The notes below the pieces were generated by a model that was given only the letters and a program-made list of their open reading frames with translations, was not told where the DNA came from and ran no database searches. A stretch of 14,748 bases of DNA, taken from the NCBI GenBank assembly GCA_030612085.1, contig JAUWOM010000015.1:1-14748 (forward strand), in the 5' to 3' direction. Position 1 is the first letter of the stretch. Every line of letters starts with the position of its first letter. The DNA comes from Actinomycetes bacterium. GTDB lineage: Bacteria; Actinomycetota; Humimicrobiia; JAHJRV01. Shown piece by piece: positions 1 through 6,710 of this stretch. Position numbers and translations under genes: made by a program.

Positions 1-258
1 TGACATTAATATTAATCCAGCACAGGTACCATAAATTGGCTTTCCCTTGGATGCAAACTCTCTTATCTTTTCAAAGAAACTGTATTCATTCATCAAATTT
101 CCAATTGTACTGCTTTCACCTCCTGGAATAATTAAACCATCTATATCAGCAATTTGAACTGTTTTTTTTATCTTAATTGGTATAACACCACATCTTTCAA
201 GTATATCTGTATGTTCACTTACCGCTCCTTGAAGAGCAAGTACACCTATCTTTTTCAA
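1..258 (-). CDS. pdxT: PdxT, glutaminase subunit of PLP synthase (partial, left edge)
   Basis: Glutamine amidotransferase subunit that hydrolyses glutamine and passes ammonia to PdxS for pyridoxal 5'-phosphate synthesis. Only the first 86 residues are present; the gene continues past position 1. Reading from a TTG at 258-256 gives MKKIGVLALQGAVSEH, a typical PdxT amino terminus. The family signatures follow: GGESS at about residues 47-50, which helps bind glutamine, and GTCAGL with the nucleophile at Cys79, the same position as in Bacillus subtilis PdxT. The catalytic His/Glu pair would lie outside the window. The start is one base after the pdxS stop, and an AGAGGGG ribosome binding site lies inside the end of pdxS, so the two subunits should be translated together. 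The identification is secure; the TTG start is inferred from the frame, the binding site and family length. Confidence 0.95.
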   Translation of the reverse strand, partial: MKKIGVLALQGAVSEHTDILERCGVIPIKIKKTVQIADIDGLIIPGGESSTIGNLMNEYSFFEKIREFASKGKPIYGTCAGLILMS

Positions 259-259
259 A

Positions 260-1144
260 TCAGATTCCCCTCTTTTGTAAAAGATCCATTTCGTCTATTT
301 GAGATATTTGTAGTCCCATCATCGCTTCACCCAAATTCCTTGAAACTTCAAGTAAAACTTCCGGATCATTAAAATATGTTGTTGCTCTCACAATAGCTTT
401 AGCCATTACAGAAGGGTTTTCTGATTTGAATATTCCAGAGCCAACAAAGACCCCTTCTGCTCCAAGTTGCATCATGAGAGCTGCATCTGCAGGTGTAGCA
501 ATTCCTCCAGCTGCAAAATTTACTACAGGAAGTTTACCATTTTCCGCAACCCATTTTACTAATTCATGTGAAGCTTCCATTTCTTTTGCTGTTGTTACAA
601 GCTTATCTTCAGATAAAGAAGTCAATTCTTTAATCTCACTCATAATAAGTCTCATATGTTTTACAGCTTCTACTACATTTCCAGTTCCAGCTTCTCCCTT
701 AGTTCTTATCATAGCTGCTCCTTCTCCAATTCTTCTTAATGCTTCGCCAAGATTTGTTGCTCCACAAACAAAGGGAATTTCAAATTTATTTTTATCTATA
801 TGATATTGATTATCTGCTGGAGTTAAGACTTCACTTTCGTCTATAAAATCAACCCCCAAAGCCTGCAATATTTGCCCTTCAGTAAAGTGTCCAATTCTAA
901 CTTTAGCCATTACAGGAATAGTTACTGAATCCATTACATCTTTAATAAGCTGAGGATCTGCCATTCGCGCTACTCCTCCAACTTTTCTTATATCTGCAGG
1001 TATCCTCTCTAACACCATTACTGAAACTGCTCCAGCTTCTTCAGCTATCATGGCTTGCTCCACTGATACAATATCCATAATTACTCCACCCTTTAGCATC
1101 TCAGCCAATCCAGATTTTACTTTAAATGTTCCAATCTTTTTCAA
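260..1144 (-). CDS. pdxS: PdxS, PLP synthase lyase subunit
   Basis: Builds pyridoxal 5'-phosphate from ribose 5-phosphate, glyceraldehyde 3-phosphate and PdxT-derived ammonia; the family forms a dodecamer decorated with PdxT. The sequence matches PdxS along its full length: KGGVIMD near the start, EEAGAVSVMVLER, GGVARMAD, MAKVRIGH with the Schiff-base lysine, FIDESEVLTPAD, RTKGEAGTG with the second catalytic lysine, and NFAAGGIATPADAALMMQLGA. The open frame runs to a GTG at 1153, but AGGAG lies only one base before it. The TTG at 1144 has the same AGGAG ten bases upstream and gives 294 residues, the exact length of the B. subtilis enzyme, so I prefer it. From that start the two key lysines are Lys81 and Lys149, again as in B. 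subtilis. First gene of a pdxS-pdxT operon. Confidence 0.96.
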   Translation of the reverse strand: MKKIGTFKVKSGLAEMLKGGVIMDIVSVEQAMIAEEAGAVSVMVLERIPADIRKVGGVARMADPQLIKDVMDSVTIPVMAKVRIGHFTEGQILQALGVDFIDESEVLTPADNQYHIDKNKFEIPFVCGATNLGEALRRIGEGAAMIRTKGEAGTGNVVEAVKHMRLIMSEIKELTSLSEDKLVTTAKEMEASHELVKWVAENGKLPVVNFAAGGIATPADAALMMQLGAEGVFVGSGIFKSENPSVMAKAIVRATTYFNDPEVLLEVSRNLGEAMMGLQISQIDEMDLLQKRGI

Positions 1145-1170
1145 ATATATCACACTCCTAATATATATAT

Positions 1171-1202
1171 ATTATAATACCAAATCAATAAATACGAGAC
1201 AA
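1171..1202 (-). promoter_or_regulatory. Candidate sigma-70-type promoter of pdxST
   Basis: On the minus strand a TTGTCT (1202-1197) precedes overlapping -10 candidates: TATTAT (1179-1174, 17-bp spacer) and TATAAT (1176-1171, 20-bp spacer). They lie about 30 bases upstream of the pdxS start, so the leader would be very short. The region is extremely AT-rich, so the match could be chance. Confidence 0.4.
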
Positions 1203-1232
1203 TATGTGATTTAATATTAAAAATCTTGAAAT

Positions 1233-1262
1233 TTGAGATATTTCTCATTATTGTATTATAAT
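1233..1262 (+). promoter_or_regulatory. Candidate promoter of the 3D-domain gene, with an internal palindrome
   Basis: TTGAGA (1233-1238) and TATAAT (1257-1262) are separated by 18 bases, five and six matches to the sigma-70 consensus. A 14-base inverted repeat, TGAGA-TATT-TCTCA (1234-1247), overlaps the -35 element and the spacer, where a repressor operator would sit. Transcription would start near 1269, leaving a leader of about 105 nt before the gene at 1376. Together with the pdxS promoter this makes the 1145-1375 gap a divergent promoter region; nothing else is visible in it apart from the leader hairpin. Confidence 0.45.
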
Positions 1263-1337
1263 TATTACTTATAATTAGCTTAATTGAGATTTTTATTATT
1301 ATTCTTATAAAAATTTTATGTTATTAATAGAGAAAAA

Positions 1338-1367
1338 AAACTCTTTTAATCCATCTTGAAAGAGTTT
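1338..1367 (+). promoter_or_regulatory. Leader hairpin overlapping the ribosome binding site of the 3D gene
   Basis: AAACTCTTT (1338-1346) and AAAGAGTTT (1359-1367) form a perfect 9-bp stem with a 12-nt loop. The only Shine-Dalgarno-like sequence for the gene at 1376, AAAGAG, is in the 3' arm. The hairpin could therefore mask translation initiation. It is not followed directly by a T-run, so it is not a convincing terminator. Confidence 0.4.
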
Positions 1368-1375
1368 AAACTTCT

Positions 1376-2395
1376 GTGTTTTTTGGGATGAATATAAACA
1401 GATTTTTTGAAAATATAAAAATATTTAAATACCTGATATTTATTGTATTTATAAGCATCTTCATAGCTATCACTATCAATCCTCATATAATCTTTGCTGC
1501 AGACTTAGAAAGATTAAAAGGTGAAAAGGTTAAACTCACAAATGAACAGAATGCAATTCTTTATGACTTAAATAATATAAGAGAAGAAATAGATAGAATA
1601 AAACACGATTTACTTTCATTAGAATCTAAGATAAATGCCTTAGAAAATCAAATTAAAAACTTGGAATTAAATATTAAAAAAATAGAAATTGAGTTAAAAA
1701 ATACAATTAAAATTCTTAATGAAAAAGCCATTGAACTTTATAAACGGAAAAACAATTCTTTTTTTCAAGCTGTAATATCACCAAAAGATATTATCACATT
1801 CTTTAAAAATATAAATTTGTTTGGTTATATGATGAAACAGGATTCAGAGGCAATCAATAACTACATCGAAACAAGAGAAGAACTTATAGAAACTAAGCTC
1901 ACATTAAAAAAAAACCATGAAGAGCTCAATAGTTATAGAGATCAGTATAATTCTACCTATAATTCACTTTTAATAAATGAAGCAAAATATGAAAAAAAAT
2001 TGGAAGAAATAAGAATACAAGTAGCCAATTTAGAAAACAATTTAAAAGAAATAAAAGAAAGAATTAAAAAAATTCAATCACAATATCCAAACCTTAAAAT
2101 TGTTGATGGGTACAGAGTTTTGGCAACAGGTTATTGCCCTTGTCCTATTTGTTGTGGTAAATATTCAAGTGGATATACTGCTATAGGTTTAAAGGCTGGT
2201 CATGGTGTTATCGCAGTAGATCCAAAATATATACCACTTAGAACAAAAGTATTAATACCCGGATATGGAGTTGCAATTGCTGGAGATACAGGTAAAAAAA
2301 TAAGAAATAATCACATAGATATAGGTTTTGATAATCATTTGGATGCTCTAAGATATGGGGTAAGATTTATTTATATATATGAAATTGGTAATTAA
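1376..2395 (+). CDS. Exported coiled-coil protein with C-terminal 3D domain (putative cell-wall hydrolase)
   Basis: Probably a secreted or membrane-anchored peptidoglycan-cleaving enzyme. Residues 15-42 are a hydrophobic signal segment ending in AA, a plausible signal peptidase site. Residues 43-240 are charged heptad-rich coiled coil interrupted by a segment near 120-165 (LYKR...FFQAVISPKDIITFF...LFGYM), which resembles the N-terminal domain of PcsB/CwlO-type hydrolases. Residues 247-336 are a 3D domain of the MltA/YuiC kind: ATGYCPCPICCGKYSSGYTA, then the three aspartates Asp282 (VDPKYIPL), Asp304 (AGDTGK) and Asp315 (HIDIGF). Known relatives act as lytic transglycosylases. A short Cys-rich cluster, CPCPICC, begins the domain. 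Start: GTG at 1376, or ATG at 1388 (335 aa); an in-frame TAA at 1367 excludes anything earlier. The domain call is firm; the exact reaction is inferred. Confidence 0.88.
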   Translation: MFFGMNINRFFENIKIFKYLIFIVFISIFIAITINPHIIFAADLERLKGEKVKLTNEQNAILYDLNNIREEIDRIKHDLLSLESKINALENQIKNLELNIKKIEIELKNTIKILNEKAIELYKRKNNSFFQAVISPKDIITFFKNINLFGYMMKQDSEAINNYIETREELIETKLTLKKNHEELNSYRDQYNSTYNSLLINEAKYEKKLEEIRIQVANLENNLKEIKERIKKIQSQYPNLKIVDGYRVLATGYCPCPICCGKYSSGYTAIGLKAGHGVIAVDPKYIPLRTKVLIPGYGVAIAGDTGKKIRNNHIDIGFDNHLDALRYGVRFIYIYEIGN

Positions 2396-2481
2396 ATTAT
2401 CATAATTAATTAAAAACCATTTTCAACCCTCTATAATCCAATCTAATGTTAAAATACTCCTTTTAAATATTATAAAAAGAA

Positions 2482-2510
2482 TTGAGATAACTTAAAATAA
2501 ATTATTAAAT
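2482..2510 (+). promoter_or_regulatory. Weak candidate promoter for the EF-G-like gene
   Basis: TTGAGA (2482-2487) and TTAAAT (2505-2510) are separated by 17 bases within the 213-nt gap after the 3D gene. The -10 matches only four of six consensus bases and the region is very AT-rich. No intrinsic terminator for the upstream gene is visible between 2396 and 2480, so read-through is also possible. Confidence 0.3.
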
Positions 2511-2550
2511 ATATGAGATAATTAAAAAATAAAAAGTAAATAATAAATAG

Positions 2551-2612
2551 AAAGGAGAATGACTCTTATTACCTATCTTAGCAAAGGGATTTTAGAGTCA
2601 TATTTTAAATGA
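2551..2612 (+). promoter_or_regulatory. Start region of the EF-G-like gene: RBS, hairpin and possible leader ORF
   Basis: A strong AAAGGAG (2551-2557) lies 51 bases before the ATG at 2609, too far for normal use. Between them ATGACTCT (2559-2566) and AGAGTCAT (2594-2601) can form an 8-bp stem with a 27-nt loop. Folding removes that segment and leaves about 8 nt between AAAGGAG and ATG, which is optimal spacing. The same stretch also encodes a 17-residue open frame, MTLITYLSKGILESYFK, from ATG 2559 to TGA 2612, overlapping the downstream start as ATGA. Its own spacing to AAAGGAG is only one base, so it would initiate poorly without help. Either fold-assisted initiation or translational coupling is possible. 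Confidence 0.5.
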
Positions 2613-4684
2613 AAATTACTAATCCTGAAAATATTAGAAATGTTAGCATTGTTGGTCATAGTGGAACTGGAAAAACATCACTAGTAGAATCAATTTTGTT
2701 TAATTGTGATGAAATAAATAGAAGAGGTAGTGTTGAAAAAGGAACAACTACAACAGATTTTGAACCTGAGGAGATTAAGAGAACTATAAGTATAAGTACT
2801 TCTATTGCTCCATGTAATTTGAAAGACCACAAGATCAATATTTTAGATACACCTGGATATTTAGACTTTGTGGGAGAGCTTCTAAACTCACTTAGAGTAT
2901 GTGATGGAGTTGTCCTTCTATGTGATTCTATTGTTGGTGTTGAGGTTGGAACTGAAAAAATCTGGACATACTGTGAAAATTTAGAAATTCCCATAATTAT
3001 TACCATTAACAAAATGGATAGAGAAAGTACTGATTTTTATAAAGTTTTGGATCAGTTAAGAAATATCTATGGGTCACAGGTAGTTGCACTAAATCTACCA
3101 GTAGGAAAAGAAGATGATTTTAAAGGATGGGTAAATTTATTAGAACAAAAAGCATTCATATATGAATCTGAGAAAAAAATTAAAGATACAGAAATTCCTG
3201 AGGAAATGATAGAAAAGGTAAAAAGCCTTAGAGAGAATTTAATTGAAACAATTGTAGAGACTAATGATGAGATGCTCATGAAATATCTTGATGGTGAAGA
3301 ACTTTCTCAAGATGAACTTAAAGAGGTATTGGGAAGTGCTGTAAAAAATAGAAAAATATTTCCTGTTACTTGTAGTTCGGGATTAAAAAACATAGGCACA
3401 GAACCGATAATAGATATGATAATTGATCTTCTCCCCTCACCTTTAGAAATTGCAAAAATATCAGGTAAAGACCCTAAAACAAAAGAGGATAAAGAAATAG
3501 AACCTTCGTCTAAATCACCATTTTTAGCATATGTTTATAAAACTATGGTTGATCCATTTGTAGGAAAATTATCTATGTTCAGAATTTACACTGGTGAGAT
3601 AAATTCCAATTCTGTTGTTTTTAATGCAAATAATAAAAAGAGTATAAAACTTAGTAATATGTACATTTCAAAAGGTAAGACTCAGACACAAATAGATAAA
3701 GCTTCTATTGGAGACTTTGTTGCGGTATCAAAATTAGAACATATTTCAACTGGAGATACTCTCTGTGACTCAAAAAATCCAATAATACTTGCTAAAGTTG
3801 ATTATCCTCCTTCAATGGAAAATACTGCAATCGTACCATTATTAAAAGGTGATGAAGAAAAAATATCAAACGGACTCAGAAAGTTAATGGAAGAAGATCC
3901 TACATTCTCACATAAGATGAATTTTGAAACAAAACAGCACTTGATATATGGAATGGGAGATGTTCATCTTTCGGTGATTATAGATAAATTAAAAAGAAAG
4001 TTTGGTGTAGGAGTAAAACTCATAAAGCCCAAAGTAGCATATAAAGAAACAATAAGAAAAACAGTTAAGGTAGAAGGAAAATACAAGAAACAATCAGGTG
4101 GAAGAGGTCAATATGGGCATGTTTGGTTAGAAATGAAACCTCTTGATAAAGGTGCAGGTTTCAAATTTATTGAAACTATATTTGGTGGATCAATACCAAA
4201 AGGCTATATACCCGGAGTTGAAAAAGGAGTAAGGGCTGCATTACAGGAAGGTGCAATAGCTGGATATCCTGTTACAGATATTAGTGTTAATTTATATGAT
4301 GGTTCATATCATTCAGTAGATTCATCAGAAATAGCATTTAAAATAGCATCAGCAATGGCTTTTAGAAAAGGAGTTCTTAATGGTAATCCTGTTCTTCTTG
4401 AACCAATTATGGAGGTTGAGGTTGAGATTCCCGATGAATATGTTGGGGATATTATGGGTGATCTTAATTCAAGAAGAGGAAAGATATTGGGTATAGAACC
4501 TGAAAAAAACATAAAAAAAATAAAAGCTTTAGTCCCACAAGCAGAAATGTTTAAGTATTCAAAGGATTTAAGATCAATTACTAGAGGAAGAGGCAGTTTC
4601 AGTATGAATATATCACATTCAGAGGAAGTGCCATCTCATATTCAAGAAAAAATAATAGAAGAATCAAAAAAAGAAAAAAAATAA
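2609..4684 (+). CDS. Elongation factor G-like GTPase (EF-G paralogue)
   Basis: A five-domain translational GTPase of the EF-G family. GTPase motifs: GHSGTGKT (residues 16-23), a switch-I segment KRTISIST (57-64), DTPG (80-83), NKMD (134-137) and CSSGLK (255-260). Domain II starts near 303 (SPFLAYVYKTMVDP), the domain III-IV region includes KVAYKETIRK and GGRGQYGHVWLEM, and the C-terminal part has YHSVDSSEIAFKIASAMAF and the EPIMEVEVEIP domain V entry. The P-loop GHSGTGKT differs from the AHIDAGKT of canonical EF-G, and the switch-I Thr is Ser. Both are typical of the second, EF-G2-like clade, whose cellular role is less defined than that of the main factor, so this is probably not the housekeeping fusA. 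Length (691 aa) is normal. An in-frame TAA directly precedes the ATG at 2609, which fixes the start. No tufA or ribosomal protein genes are adjacent. Confidence 0.93.
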   Translation: MKITNPENIRNVSIVGHSGTGKTSLVESILFNCDEINRRGSVEKGTTTTDFEPEEIKRTISISTSIAPCNLKDHKINILDTPGYLDFVGELLNSLRVCDGVVLLCDSIVGVEVGTEKIWTYCENLEIPIIITINKMDRESTDFYKVLDQLRNIYGSQVVALNLPVGKEDDFKGWVNLLEQKAFIYESEKKIKDTEIPEEMIEKVKSLRENLIETIVETNDEMLMKYLDGEELSQDELKEVLGSAVKNRKIFPVTCSSGLKNIGTEPIIDMIIDLLPSPLEIAKISGKDPKTKEDKEIEPSSKSPFLAYVYKTMVDPFVGKLSMFRIYTGEINSNSVVFNANNKKSIKLSNMYISKGKTQTQIDKASIGDFVAVSKLEHISTGDTLCDSKNPIILAKVDYPPSMENTAIVPLLKGDEEKISNGLRKLMEEDPTFSHKMNFETKQHLIYGMGDVHLSVIIDKLKRKFGVGVKLIKPKVAYKETIRKTVKVEGKYKKQSGGRGQYGHVWLEMKPLDKGAGFKFIETIFGGSIPKGYIPGVEKGVRAALQEGAIAGYPVTDISVNLYDGSYHSVDSSEIAFKIASAMAFRKGVLNGNPVLLEPIMEVEVEIPDEYVGDIMGDLNSRRGKILGIEPEKNIKKIKALVPQAEMFKYSKDLRSITRGRGSFSMNISHSEEVPSHIQEKIIEESKKEKK

Positions 4685-4701
4685 ATTAAATAATCTTTGA
4701 A

Positions 4702-4755
4702 AGATTTGGGCATAGTTTCTTGACTAAAATGTCTTCGAAACCATGCCACAAAGCT
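4702..4755 (+). repeat. Imperfect palindrome, copy 1 of a two-copy family
   Basis: About 54 bases that recur at 4886-4938 with four differences. The element folds on itself: GGCAT pairs with ATGCC and GTTTC with GAAAC, flanked by an AGATTTG/CAAAGCT outer stem with one mismatch, around a loop of about 17 nt containing TTGACTAAAATGTC. Just upstream, AATCTTT-G-AAAGATT (4692-4706) is a further short palindrome. Confidence 0.8.
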
Positions 4756-4780
4756 ATAAATAAGGAAAGACTTTAAGTAT

Positions 4781-4840
4781 CATTGCGAGAAGTGAGATTC
4801 CGGTTGTCATTGCGAGCGACAAAGTCCTGAAGCAATCTCA
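4781..4840 (+). repeat. CATTGCGAG-type palindromic intergenic repeat (REP-like)
   Basis: Two CATTGCGAG units (4781-4789 and 4808-4816) are followed by GAAGCAATCTCA (4829-4840). ATTGC at 4809-4813 pairs with GCAAT at 4832-4836, and GAGATT at 4794-4799 pairs with AATCTC at 4834-4839, so alternative hairpins are possible. The CATTGCGAG...GAAGCAATC pattern is a dispersed palindromic repeat that I recall from many unrelated bacterial genomes. It has no coding capacity and is distinctly richer in GC than the surrounding spacer. Confidence 0.7.
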
Positions 4841-4885
4841 TTAAAAAAAATAATTTAAAAAAGTATAAATTTAAAAATTACTATA

Positions 4886-4938
4886 AGATTTGGGCAAAGT
4901 TTCTTGACTAAATGTCTTCGAAACCATGCCGCAAATCT
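4886..4938 (+). repeat. Imperfect palindrome, copy 2 of a two-copy family
   Basis: Same element as at 4702-4755, one base shorter in the loop. Here the outer stem is perfect (AGATTTG with CAAATCT, 7 bp), followed by GGCA/TGCC and GTTTC/GAAAC. It lies in the same orientation as copy 1, 31 bases upstream of the ribosome binding site of the phosphofructokinase gene. The structure is preserved while outer-stem and bulge positions vary, which suggests a folded element. Confidence 0.8.
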
Positions 4939-4981
4939 CTAAAAAATAGAACTTTTGGAAAAATAAATAAGGAGGTAAAAA

Positions 4982-6013
4982 ATGACTATTAAAAGAATAG
5001 GTGTGCTTACAGGAGGAGGAGATGCACCAGGTTTAAATGCTGCAATTAGAGCAATAGTAAGAAAAGCTCTTAAATATGGATATGAAGTATTTGGAATTAA
5101 AAATGGATGGTTGGGTCTTATTGAGGGAGATATTGAGAAATTAGACCTTGATTCAATCTCAGGAATATTACATATTGGAGGAACTTTTCTGGGAACTTCA
5201 AGAACTAATCCTTATAAAAAAGAAAATGGTGTCCAAAAAGTTCTCGATAATATAAAAAAGTTTAAACTGGATTGCCTTATAACTCTGGGTGGTGAGGATA
5301 CTAATTCTGTATCTAATAAATTATCTAAAGAGAGTATAAAATGTGTTGGTGTACCAAAAACTATTGACAATGATATATCTGGAACAGATTATACTATTGG
5401 ATTTGATACTGCTCTATCAATAGCAACTGATGCTATTGATAAGCTTCATTCTACAGCTGTTTCTCATCATAGAGTAATGGTAGTAGAAGTTATGGGAAGA
5501 AATACAGGCTGGATAGCAATACTTGCTGGTCTTGCTGGGGGAGCTGATGTTATTTTAATACCAGAATTTGAATTTGATTTTGATGAAATAATAAATAGAA
5601 TTAAGGAAAGAAGAAACAGAGGAAAAAATTTCTCCATAGTGGTGGTTGCAGAAGGTGCAAAACCCTCTTTAAAAGCTGAACAAATTATAAAAAGTAAAGA
5701 AGTAGATGAATTTGGACATGTTATGTTGGGTGGAATGGGTAAGATTATAAGAAATAGATTAAAGGAAGCTGGATATGAAGCAAGAGATGTAATATTAGGT
5801 CACCTGCAAAGAGGTGGAAAACCAACAGCATTTGATAGAATCCTTGCACTAAAATTAGGAGCAGCAGCTGTAGATTTAGTAAAAGAGGAAAAATTCAATA
5901 GAATGGTTGTTCTAAGAGGAACTAAAATAATAGATATTCCTATTGAAGAGGCAATAAAACAAATAAAATATGTGGATAAAGATCTCTACGAACTCTCCAA
6001 AATATTTTATTAA
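4982..6013 (+). CDS. 6-phosphofructokinase, predicted pyrophosphate-dependent
   Basis: Phosphorylates fructose 6-phosphate to fructose 1,6-bisphosphate in the cytoplasm. Family motifs: GVLTGGGDAPGLNA (residues 7-20), GTSRTNP (71-77), GGEDT (103-107), VPKTIDNDI (124-132, catalytic base Asp129), VEVMGRNTGW (168-177) and GHLQRGGKPTAFDR near 280. Two positions set the phosphoryl donor: after GG(D/E), ATP enzymes have Gly while pyrophosphate enzymes have Asp, here Asp106; before TIDND, classical ATP enzymes have Gly while pyrophosphate enzymes have Lys, here Lys126. Both point to pyrophosphate, which would make the reaction reversible and usable in glycolysis and gluconeogenesis. At 343 aa it is of the short, mixed-substrate group. 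AAGGAGG lies six bases before the ATG. It is followed by the rhomboid gene after 16 bases, probably one transcript. Confidence 0.95.
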   Translation: MTIKRIGVLTGGGDAPGLNAAIRAIVRKALKYGYEVFGIKNGWLGLIEGDIEKLDLDSISGILHIGGTFLGTSRTNPYKKENGVQKVLDNIKKFKLDCLITLGGEDTNSVSNKLSKESIKCVGVPKTIDNDISGTDYTIGFDTALSIATDAIDKLHSTAVSHHRVMVVEVMGRNTGWIAILAGLAGGADVILIPEFEFDFDEIINRIKERRNRGKNFSIVVVAEGAKPSLKAEQIIKSKEVDEFGHVMLGGMGKIIRNRLKEAGYEARDVILGHLQRGGKPTAFDRILALKLGAAAVDLVKEEKFNRMVVLRGTKIIDIPIEEAIKQIKYVDKDLYELSKIFY

Positions 6014-6029
6014 AAAGGAAGAAAAATAA

Positions 6030-6710
6030 GTGGTTATTCCCATATCTGATGACTATCCAACAAAAGTTAAACCATTTTTAACTTTTATAATTATTGCAGT
6101 TAATATTATTCTTCATTTTTGGGTACTCTTAAGTACATTAAATCTTCAGAGTTTTATTAATAAATGGGGGTTCTCACCCTCATCCTTAGCTTTATTACCC
6201 TCCCCCATGCCAATTATTACTATGTTTTCATCTATGTTTTTGCATGGAAGTTTTTCACATCTATTATTTAATATGTGGTTCTTGTGGATATTTGGAGATA
6301 ATATTGAGGATGCTTTTGGCCACATTAAATTCATAATTTTCTATTTTCTTTGTCACGTAGGTGCGATATTAGGACATACTCTCATTTATTCACAAAGTTC
6401 TCTGCCAATTATTGGTGCAAGTGGAGCAATTTCTGGAGTTATGGCTGCTTATTTATTGCTTTACTGGAAATCTTCTATTAAGGTGCTCATGTTTTTTACT
6501 ATAACTAAGATTCCTGCTCTAATCTTTATTGCCTTATGGTTTATATATCAGGTTGTTTATGGAATGGGTTCTTTAATGCATCCTGTGTTATTGGGAAATG
6601 TTGGTTGGTTTGCACATATTGGTGGATTTTTAATGGGAATAATACTAACAATAATACTTCCAAAAAATCCAAAAAGATACATTAAAAGATATAAAAGAAT
6701 AGGAGTTTAA
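6030..6710 (+). CDS. Rhomboid family intramembrane serine protease
   Basis: Membrane protease that cleaves transmembrane segments of other proteins. Six or seven hydrophobic segments span the 226 residues: about 15-37, 60-90, 99-120, 128-146, 150-175 and 188-211. The catalytic serine is Ser131 in GASGAISG and the catalytic histidine is His196 in FAHIGGF, both in the expected helices. The conserved HxxxN of rhomboids is present as His77/Asn81 in LHGSFSHLLFNMWFLWIFGDNIED. The N-terminus MVIPISDDYPTKVKPF resembles the short cytosolic lead of bacterial rhomboids. The start is GTG at 6030 with AAGGAA nine bases upstream. Substrates cannot be predicted. The stop codon overlaps that of the convergent peptidase gene on the other strand. 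Confidence 0.93.
   Translation: MVIPISDDYPTKVKPFLTFIIIAVNIILHFWVLLSTLNLQSFINKWGFSPSSLALLPSPMPIITMFSSMFLHGSFSHLLFNMWFLWIFGDNIEDAFGHIKFIIFYFLCHVGAILGHTLIYSQSSLPIIGASGAISGVMAAYLLLYWKSSIKVLMFFTITKIPALIFIALWFIYQVVYGMGSLMHPVLLGNVGWFAHIGGFLMGIILTIILPKNPKRYIKRYKRIGV

Noticed and set aside
154..803. Plus-strand open frames opposite pdxT and pdxS
   Set aside because: Antisense shadows of clearly conserved genes; low-complexity translations without family features.
1263..1375. Riboswitch before the cell-wall gene (for example a c-di-AMP type)
   Set aside because: The leader is only about 105 nt, nearly all A/T, and shows none of the conserved GC-rich cores expected.
4692..4706. AATCTTTGAAAGATT palindrome after the EF-G-like gene as a terminator
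   Set aside because: Stem can hardly close around a one-base loop and no T-run follows.
4702..4938. Possible CRISPR array
   Set aside because: Only two repeat copies, 130 nt apart, each self-folding at full length, with another repeat between them and no cas genes.
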